Below are positions 58,206-64,000 of a DNA stretch of 64,000 nt, in pieces (the stretch's first letter is position 1; each line of letters begins with the position of its first letter). The notes beneath the pieces are model-generated. The model worked only from the letters and a program-made list of their open reading frames with translations. It was not told the DNA's origin and searched no databases. The position numbers and the translations under genes were made by a program. The stretch comes from CADEEN01 sp963783785 (GTDB taxonomy: Bacteria; Pseudomonadota; Gammaproteobacteria; Burkholderiales; Burkholderiaceae_C), in assembly GCA_963783785.1 (NCBI GenBank), contig CAWAOQ010000014.1, positions 1-64,000 on the forward strand, written 5' to 3'.

Positions 58206-59033
58206 TCAGAGTTCCCGCGCCAGCGCCGGCAGCAAGGCCTGCAGGAAGTCGACCGCTGCGCCGCCCGCGGCCTGCGCCACCGCCAGCGTGTGGCCGTGCG
58301 ACAAGGCTTCGTCCTCGATGCCGCAACCCATGTTGGTGAGCATCGACAGCGCCAGCACGCGCAGCCCGGCATGGCGCGCAAGAATGGTTTCGGGAACGGT
58401 GCTCATGCCGACCGCCTGCGCGCCGAGGACGCGCAGCATGCGGATTTCGGCCGGTGTCTCGAACTGCGGGCCGATCATCCAGGCGTAGACCCCTTCGTGC
58501 AGCGTCACGCCACGCTCGCCGGCGACGCGGCGGGCAGCGGCCCGCAACGCCGGATCGTAGGCATCGCGCAGGTCGACGAAGCGCTCGGCACCGCCCTCAC
58601 CCTGCAACGGCGTGCGCTGCGCGATGTTGAGGTGGTCCGACAGCATCATCAGCGAGCCGGGCCGCATGGCGGGATCCAGGCTGCCGGCGGCGTTGGTCGG
58701 CAACAGCAGGCGCACGCCGAGCCGCGCCAGCGTGCGGATGGCACCCTTCATCGCGTCGGCCTGGCCGGTCTCGTAGGCGTGCTGGCGCCCCGACAACACG
58801 GCCACGTCGACGCCGCCCAGGCTGCCCACGCGCAGAGTGCCGGCGTGGCCCGCGACACCGACCGTCGGGAATGCCGGCAGGTCGCGGTAGGCGATGTCGA
58901 CGCCGTCGCACACGCGGTCGGCCACGCCATGCCAGCCGGAGCCCAGCACCAGCGCGACCGCAGGCCGGCGTGCTCCGCACCGGGCAGCAATGTGCGCCGC
59001 CGAACGCTCGATGGCCTGTTGCGCGGCCGTCAT
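58206..59033 (-). CDS. punA: Purine nucleoside phosphorylase (trimeric, PunA/XapA type)
   Basis: 275 residues. ALVLGSGWHGVADRV, LSGRQHAYETGQADAMKGAI, LPTNAAGSLDPAMRPGSLMMLSDHLN and MIGPQFETPAEIRMLRVLGAQAVGMSTVPE. Phosphorolyses purine nucleosides. Start ATG 59033 overlaps the cdd stop (ATGA). Confidence 0.93.
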   Translation of the reverse strand: MTAAQQAIERSAAHIAARCGARRPAVALVLGSGWHGVADRVCDGVDIAYRDLPAFPTVGVAGHAGTLRVGSLGGVDVAVLSGRQHAYETGQADAMKGAIRTLARLGVRLLLPTNAAGSLDPAMRPGSLMMLSDHLNIAQRTPLQGEGGAERFVDLRDAYDPALRAAARRVAGERGVTLHEGVYAWMIGPQFETPAEIRMLRVLGAQAVGMSTVPETILARHAGLRVLALSMLTNMGCGIEDEALSHGHTLAVAQAAGGAAVDFLQALLPALAREL

Positions 59034-59446
59034 GCCAGATGCTCCGGCCCGAAACTCGCCGGCAGCAGCTCGCCCAGCGTGAAGCGCCCGCGCACGACCG
59101 CCGGGTCGGCGACCAGCACCGGCACATCGTCATTGCCGAACTCGCGCAACTTCTGCCGGCAGCCGCCGCATGGCGTGACCAGGCGCGGCCCGGCGCCGAC
59201 CACGGCCACCGCGGCGATGCGCCGTCCGCCCGCCAGCACCAGGTGGCCGAGCGCAACCGCCTCGGCGCACAGGCCCTCCGGGTAGGCCGCGTTCTCGACG
59301 TTGCAGCCGGCGTGGATGCGCCCCTGCTCGTCGAGCAGCGCCGCGCCGACCGCGAACTTCGAGTACGGCGCATAGGCGCGGCCACGGGCGGCCCGCGCGG
59401 CGGCGAGCAAGGCGTCCAGGCGTTCGGCCGACAGCGCATCGTTCAT
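59030..59446 (-). CDS. cdd: Cytidine deaminase
   Basis: 138 residues, homotetramer type. YAPYSKFAVGAALLDEQGRIHAGCNVENA, catalytic Glu in LCAEAVALG and the zinc pair TPCGGCRQKLREF. Starts immediately after the permease stop with no gap. Confidence 0.94.
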   Translation of the reverse strand: MNDALSAERLDALLAAARAARGRAYAPYSKFAVGAALLDEQGRIHAGCNVENAAYPEGLCAEAVALGHLVLAGGRRIAAVAVVGAGPRLVTPCGGCRQKLREFGNDDVPVLVADPAVVRGRFTLGELLPASFGPEHLA

Positions 59447-60424
59447 TCAACGCTCCTTGACATACGCCACACCGAGCGCCCGGGGTGCATACGCGTGGCC
59501 GATGAAGCCGGCCAGCAGCACCACCGTCAGCACATACGGCAGGGCCTGGATGGCCTGCACCGGTACCGCGCCGCCACCGAGCACGGCCGGCAGTATCGCG
59601 CCCTGCAGGCGGATCGCCACGGCATCGAGAAAGCCGAACAGCAGGCAGGCCAGCAAGGCCCCCACCGGATGCCACTTGCCGAAGATCATCGCCGCCAGTG
59701 CCATGTAGCCGCGCCCGGCCGTCATGTGCGGAATGAACTGCGGGTTCTGCGCCAGCACCAGGTAGCACCCGGCCAGCGCGCACAACACGCCGTTGCCGGC
59801 CAGTGCCAGGTAGCGCAAGCCGAACACCGACACGCCGGCCGCATCGACCATCGCCGGGTTCTCGCCGGTGGCGCGCAAGCGCAGTCCCAGCCGGGTGCGG
59901 TAGAGCAGCCACCAGACGACGGCGACCAGCGCCAGCGCGCCATACACCAGCACGCTGTGGCCGAGCAGGCCGATGCCCACGATCGTGCCGAGCCACGGCA
60001 CATTGCGCAGCGCCAGCCCCAGGTCGGTGAACCAGAGGTCCAGGCGCACCGCATCGGGCAGCGGCGGCGTCTGTCCGCCCTGCTGGAACCAGGCGATGCC
60101 GAGCACCACCGTCAGCCCGGCCGCGGTCATCGTGATCGCCATGCCCATCACCACCTGGTCACCACGGTGGCTGACGCAGGCAAAACCATGCAGCATCGAC
60201 AGCGCCAAGCCGACGGCGATGGCCGCGCCGATGGCCAGCAGCAGCGAGCCGCTCAACGCCGCAACGCTGGCGGCGGCGAAGGCGGTGGCCAGCATCTTGC
60301 CCTCCAGGCCGAGGTCGATGACGCCGGCGCGCTCGGACAGCGTGCTGGCCAGCGCGCACAGGATCAGCGGCGTGGCCACGCGCAGCGTCGAAGCGAGCAA
60401 TGTGCCGACCAGCACCTCATCCAT
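59447..60424 (-). CDS. Nucleoside ABC transporter permease (YufQ/BmpB-partner type)
   Basis: 325 residues, about nine helices. ERAGVIDLGLEGKMLATAFAAASVA, ALAGCYLVLAQNPQFIPHMTAGRGYMALAAMIFG and HPVGALLACLLFGFLDA are typical of BMP-family nucleoside importers. ATG 60424 overlaps the end of the partner permease by 61 bases. Confidence 0.88.
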   Translation of the reverse strand: MDEVLVGTLLASTLRVATPLILCALASTLSERAGVIDLGLEGKMLATAFAAASVAALSGSLLLAIGAAIAVGLALSMLHGFACVSHRGDQVVMGMAITMTAAGLTVVLGIAWFQQGGQTPPLPDAVRLDLWFTDLGLALRNVPWLGTIVGIGLLGHSVLVYGALALVAVVWWLLYRTRLGLRLRATGENPAMVDAAGVSVFGLRYLALAGNGVLCALAGCYLVLAQNPQFIPHMTAGRGYMALAAMIFGKWHPVGALLACLLFGFLDAVAIRLQGAILPAVLGGGAVPVQAIQALPYVLTVVLLAGFIGHAYAPRALGVAYVKER

Positions 60425-61548
60425 GGCGCGTGCTCCATCACCGCGGGAAAGCGGCGTCGCAATGCCTGCCAGGCGCGCGCCAGCCACGGAGCGGCCACCT
60501 GCGACATCGCACCGGCGAACAGCACGATCAGGCCCTGCAGCGTGAACACCATGTCGCGCGAGAAGCCCTGGATCTCGAACGCCAGCTCGGCGCCACCCTG
60601 GTACAGCGCGCCGAACAGCAGCGCCGCCAGCACGATGCCCAGCGGATGGTTGCGCCCGATCAGCGAGACGGCGATGCCGGTGAAGCCGGCACCCGCAACG
60701 AAGTCGGCCATCAGCCGGTTGTGCACGCCGGCGATCTCGTTGATGCCGACGAGCGCGGCCAGCCCACCCGACAATGCCATCGCACGCACGATCTGAACCT
60801 GCGGCCGAATGCCGGCGTAATGCGCCGCGTCGGGCGCGTGGCCGACCGTGCGCAACGCATAGCCGGGTTGCGATCGCCACAGCAGCAGGTAGACGCCGGC
60901 TGCCGCGGCCACCGCCAGCAACACGCTGAAATTCAGCGGCGTGCGGGGCCAGTCCAGCCCGACCCAGCCGAGCATCTCGTGCAACCCCGGCAGCTGCGCC
61001 GCCGGCCCGAAGGCACGGCTCTCTGGCGTCATGTTGCCCGGCTCCTTGATCACGTTGACGAGCAGGTAGATCAGCAGCGCCGAGGCGATGAAATTGAACA
61101 TGATCGTCGTGATCACGATGTGGCTGCCGCGCCAGGCCTGCAGCACGCCCGGCACCGCCGCCCAGGCCATGCCGAAGACGATCGCCACCAGCACCATCAG
61201 CGGCAACAGCAGCCAGGCCGGCAGCGTCTGCGCAAGGCCCAGCGCCACCAGTCCGGCACCCAAGCCGCCCATCATCGCCTGCCCCTCTCCGCCGATGTTG
61301 AACAGGCCGCCGTGAAACGCCACCGCCACGGCCAGCCCGGTAAAGACGAAGGTGGTCGCGTAGTACAGCGTGTAGCTGATGCCGGCCCGGCTGCCGAAAG
61401 CGCCCTTGACCAGCAGCGCCAGCACCTTGACTGGATCCTGCCCGACGGCCACCAGCACGACGGCCGAAACCGCGAAGGCCATCGCCAGATTGACCAGCGG
61501 GAGCACCACCAGGTCGAGCCAGCGCGGCAGTTCGACGGGCCGGCTCAT
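60364..61548 (-). CDS. Nucleoside ABC transporter permease (YufP type)
   Basis: 394 residues as read. TLYYATTFVFTGLAVAVAFHGGLFNIGGEGQAMMGG and GVHNRLMADFVAGAGFTGIAVSLIGRNHPLG are diagnostic. The 61-base overlap at its end is unusually long and the tail (CSLRRCAWPRR) is not conserved; an indel near 60430 could have extended it. ATG 61548 follows the 748-base repeat block. Confidence 0.88.
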   Translation of the reverse strand: MSRPVELPRWLDLVVLPLVNLAMAFAVSAVVLVAVGQDPVKVLALLVKGAFGSRAGISYTLYYATTFVFTGLAVAVAFHGGLFNIGGEGQAMMGGLGAGLVALGLAQTLPAWLLLPLMVLVAIVFGMAWAAVPGVLQAWRGSHIVITTIMFNFIASALLIYLLVNVIKEPGNMTPESRAFGPAAQLPGLHEMLGWVGLDWPRTPLNFSVLLAVAAAAGVYLLLWRSQPGYALRTVGHAPDAAHYAGIRPQVQIVRAMALSGGLAALVGINEIAGVHNRLMADFVAGAGFTGIAVSLIGRNHPLGIVLAALLFGALYQGGAELAFEIQGFSRDMVFTLQGLIVLFAGAMSQVAAPWLARAWQALRRRFPAVMEHAPWMRCWSAHCSLRRCAWPRR

Positions 61549-62296
61549 GTCAGTTGCTCCACCACGCTTCGCGCGACCCGCGATGCAAGAAACCTGTCGA
61601 TGCACGGGCGGCAGCTTGCGGCCCTTTGCCGTCATTGAACTTCCGCTCTGCTGGCAGTGGCGCGGCAACGGGGCAGCCGGGCAGCGCACGGCGCTCAGCT
61701 GAGGCGGTCTTCGCTGCGCTGCGACTGCCCTGCGCTGCGCGGGTCCGTGGCCCCGTCGCGCAACTCGCTGGCTCACTGCGTTCGCTGCGCTCGGACAGGC
61801 GCGCCGAGTCAGATCACGAGGCGCGCTGCGCGCGCGGGCCCCGCACCCTGTGCTGCTCGGCGCCTCACATGCGCGCCGTGCGCTGCCCGGCTGCCCCGTT
61901 GCAGAACCGGAGGTGGCGTGCGCGACCTCGAACACCGACCCTGTTGCCGGCAAGGCGGCGGGTAGGGCCTGGGCGGGGCGAATCGGCGCCGCCGAGGAGC
62001 GCAGGACTTGCTGGCCGCGCGCGCTGGCGCGCTTCGTGAACTGACTCGTCGCGGTGTTCGAGCGTAGAGAGCGCAGCGAACGCAGCGAGTTATGCGACGG
62101 GGCCAGCAAGGCCGAGCACCGCAGGGAACCCGCAGCGCAGCGAAGGGCCAGCCGTCTGAGCCCCGCCCAGGCCCCACCCGCCGCCTTGCTCGCGCCGATG
62201 CTGAGAACAAGAACGCAGACTCGCGCAAACAACCGCAATGGCTCGCAAGGAGCCTGCCGAGGACATGCGTGGACGTGAGTGGACGCCAGTGTCATC
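61549..62296. repeat. Repeat-rich non-coding block between two importer genes
   Basis: 748 bases without a credible gene; open frames here have Arg/Ala/Ser-rich nonsense translations. A perfect 30-base inverted repeat is formed by 61665-61694 and 61873-61902. A second, diverged inverted pair spans about 61752-61797 and 62064-62103. Short modules such as TTCGCTGCGCT recur in both orientations. It reads like two copies of a GC-rich dispersed repeat facing each other, perhaps inserted into the operon. Confidence 0.65.
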
Positions 62297-63848
62297 CTAA
62301 GCCGCCACGGCCTCGGTTCGGCCCGCGCCGCCCATCAGGCGCCCGAGCGCCGCGACAGTGCATTGATCGATCGACAGCTCGCCGGCGATGCGCCCGGCGC
62401 TCATCACGACCACGCGGTCGGACAGGGCCAGGATCTCGTCGAGCTCCGACGACACCAGCAGCACTGCACCGCCCGCGCCGCGCAGCGCACGCAGCCGCTC
62501 GTGAATGAACTCGATCGCGCCGATATCGACGCCTCGTGTCGGCTGCCCGACCAGCAGCACACGGGGCTCGGGAAGGCCTCACGCGCGAGCACCAGCTTTT
62601 GCTGGTTGCCGCCGGAGAACTTCGACGATGCGCAGCGTGACGTCGCGTGGGCGCACGTCGTAGCGCTCCATCATCGTCGCGGTGTCGCCGCGCATCACCC
62701 GCTGGCGCAGCCAGCCCAGGCGGTCATAGCGCAGCCAATGCTGGTAACCGAGCACGGCCGACTCCCACGCCGGGAACGGCAGCACCAAGCCACGCCGCTG
62801 GCGGTCTTCGGGCACGTGCGCGATGCGCAACGCGCGTGCGCGGTCGGGCCGCAGCCAATGCGCCGGCGTGAAGGTCGAACCATCGACTTCGAGCGTGCCC
62901 GCCTGTGGCACCAGCAGACCGGCCAACGCATCGAGCAGCTCGCTCTGGCCGTTGCCCGAGACGCCGGCGATGCCGACGATCTCGCCGGCCCGAAGATCGA
63001 TCGACACGTCGACCAGGCGTGGGACCCCGAACGCATCGCGCCAATGCAGGCCGGTGGCCCGCATCAGCACCGCACCCGTGGCAACCGGCTCGGCTGTCGC
63101 GACGCGGCCGAGGTTGACGTGGCGGCCGACCATCGCCTGCGCAAGGCCGTCGAGGTCGGTATCGGCGACCCGCGTGTCGAGCACGACCGCACCACCACGC
63201 ATCACCGTCACTGCATCGGCCAACGCGATGATTTCCTTGAGCTTGTGGGTGATCAGCAGGATGGTCGTGCCGCGTTCGCGCAGCGCGCGCAAGGTGACGA
63301 ACAGCTGCTCGGTTTCCTGCGGCGTGAGCACGGCCGTCGGCTCGTCGAGGATCAGGATCCGCGCGCCGCGGTACAAGGCTTTCAGGATCTCCAGGCGCTG
63401 GCGTTCGCCCACCGGCAGGTCGGCGACGGTCTTGTCCAGCGCGACGACGAGGCCGGTGTCGCGCATCAGCGCCGTCGAGCCGCGCCCGCACCTGGGTGCG
63501 GGCCACCGGCAGGTACCACGACGGCTCCGCGCCGAGCATGACGTTGTCGAGCGCCGACAGCGTCTCGACCAGCATGAAGTGCTGGTGCACCATGCCGATG
63601 CCCAGCGCAATCGCATCACGCGAGTGGGTGATGCGAACAGGCCGGCCCTCGATCGATATCGAGCCGCTGTCGGCTTGGTAGAAACCGTACAGGATCGACA
63701 TCAGCGTGCTCTTGCCGGCACCGTTCTCGCCGACGATGCCATGCACGGTGCCGGCCGCGACCGTCAGGTCGACCGCAGCGTTGGCATGCACCGCGCCGAA
63801 GCGCTTGTCGATCGCCCGCATGGCGACGGCGGGCGCGACGACGTTCAT
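62297..63848 (-). CDS. Nucleoside ABC transporter ATP-binding protein (double ATPase, YufO type)
   Basis: Tandem-domain ATPase of about 515 residues. Domain 1: GIVGENGAGKSTLMSILYGF, VHQHFMLVETLSALDNVMLG, ILILDEPTAVLTPQE, LITHKLKEI. Domain 2: IVGIAGVSGNGQSELLDALAG, RIAHVPEDRQRRGLVLPF, KFSGGNQQKLVLARE, VGQPTRGVDIGAIEFIHERL. Breaks near 63480, 62635 and 62570 split it into four frames. Start ATG 63848. It powers the YufP/YufQ-type permeases downstream. Confidence 0.88.
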
Positions 63849-63914
63849 CGCTGGCGCCGTGGCCAGTGCCTTTCCCCGCGCACGCCGCGGCGCCGGCTTT
63901 GCCGGCCCGCCGGC

Positions 63915-63960
63915 GTTGCCGCCCCGACGGGAGCGGCCAGGCCGCTTCGGGAGCGGGCCC
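63915..63960. repeat. GC-rich dispersed hairpin element, copy 4 (diverged)
   Basis: GGAGCGGCC-AGGCCGCTTCGGGAGCGGG resembles the CTTGGGAGCGGCC core of copies 1 and 2. AGCGGCC and GGCCGCT pair as a hairpin. Lies between the receptor stop and the ATPase start. Confidence 0.4.
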
Positions 63961-63962
63961 TG

Positions 63963-64000
63963 TCAGCACTTGTTGGCGACCATGTAGTCGACGACCTTGA
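63963..64000 (-). CDS. BMP-family nucleoside-binding protein (C-terminal end only)
   Basis: The last 11 codons read KVVDYMVANKC and end in TGA at 63963. VDYMVxNKC is a frequent C terminus of BMP/Med-type nucleoside receptors. The rest lies beyond the window. Its position ahead of the double ATPase fits the standard receptor-ATPase-permease-permease order. Confidence 0.6.
   Translation of the reverse strand, partial: KVVDYMVANKC

Noticed and set aside
61549..62296. Possible protein genes in the repeat block
   Set aside because: Frames in all orientations translate to Arg/Ser/Ala-rich runs derived from repeats; no start with a ribosome-binding site and no domain.

Overview
The window is a very GC-rich bacterial chromosome segment with tightly packed genes and many ATGA or GTGA start/stop overlaps. 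Gene content (PhaR polyhydroxyalkanoate regulator, RatA-RnfH-SmpB block, ClpS-ClpA, DUF4936, a large spuC/puu polyamine locus) suggests a betaproteobacterium of the order Burkholderiales, probably in the Rubrivivax/Leptothrix/Ideonella neighbourhood. This placement comes from gene content and style, not from a search.

Layout. 1-11.7 kb: polyamine uptake and catabolism on the minus strand (PotFGHI-type ABC transporter, putrescine aminotransferase, gamma-glutamylputrescine synthetase, gamma-glutamyl-GABA hydrolase, FAD oxidase, omega-amino acid aminotransferase), an Lrp/AsnC regulator and a SpeB-type ureohydrolase. 12-13.3 kb: isocitrate lyase behind an operator-rich upstream region. 13.4-18.5 kb: iron-type alcohol dehydrogenase, an HSL-type esterase, a thioesterase-acetyltransferase fusion, NRDE protein, DUF4936 and YgfZ. 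18.5-23.5 kb: mltG-tmk-holB-pilZ-tatD operon followed by an ankyrin protein and a small orphan ORF. 23.6-30.2 kb: a carbohydrate-type catabolic operon led by one protein that joins a GntR/FCD repressor to an alpha/beta-hydrolase, followed by an ABC importer without an ATPase gene, a TIM-barrel isomerase and a Gfo/Idh/MocA dehydrogenase. 30.3-36.5 kb: HAD hydrolase, nucleotidyltransferase, a complete ferric/phosphonate-family ABC importer and an SDR. 36.5-50.6 kb: tRNA-Ser(GCU), lysC, tilS, accA, an AlkA-like glycosylase, cysS, two cyclophilins, lpxH, mtfA, clpA, clpS, a cold-shock protein, icd, rnfH, ratA. 50.6-54.3 kb: smpB, a cystathionine beta-lyase-like gene, rimO, phaR. 54.4-64 kb: nucleoside salvage (deoA, 5'-nucleotidase, deoC, purine nucleoside phosphorylase, cdd) fused in one transcription unit with a BMP-type nucleoside ABC importer; a 748-base repeat-rich block splits that unit.

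The most unusual item is the regulator-esterase fusion at 28512-30158. Its 548 codons are uninterrupted, both halves keep their signature residues, and it heads the operon it probably controls.

Caution on sequence quality. About nineteen otherwise well-conserved genes have broken reading frames that heal by adding or removing one base, including essential cysS. In four of them the extra base is a G directly before ATCG on the coding strand. I treat these as probable consensus errors rather than pseudogenes and give the full gene span, so protein sequences near the breaks should not be trusted.
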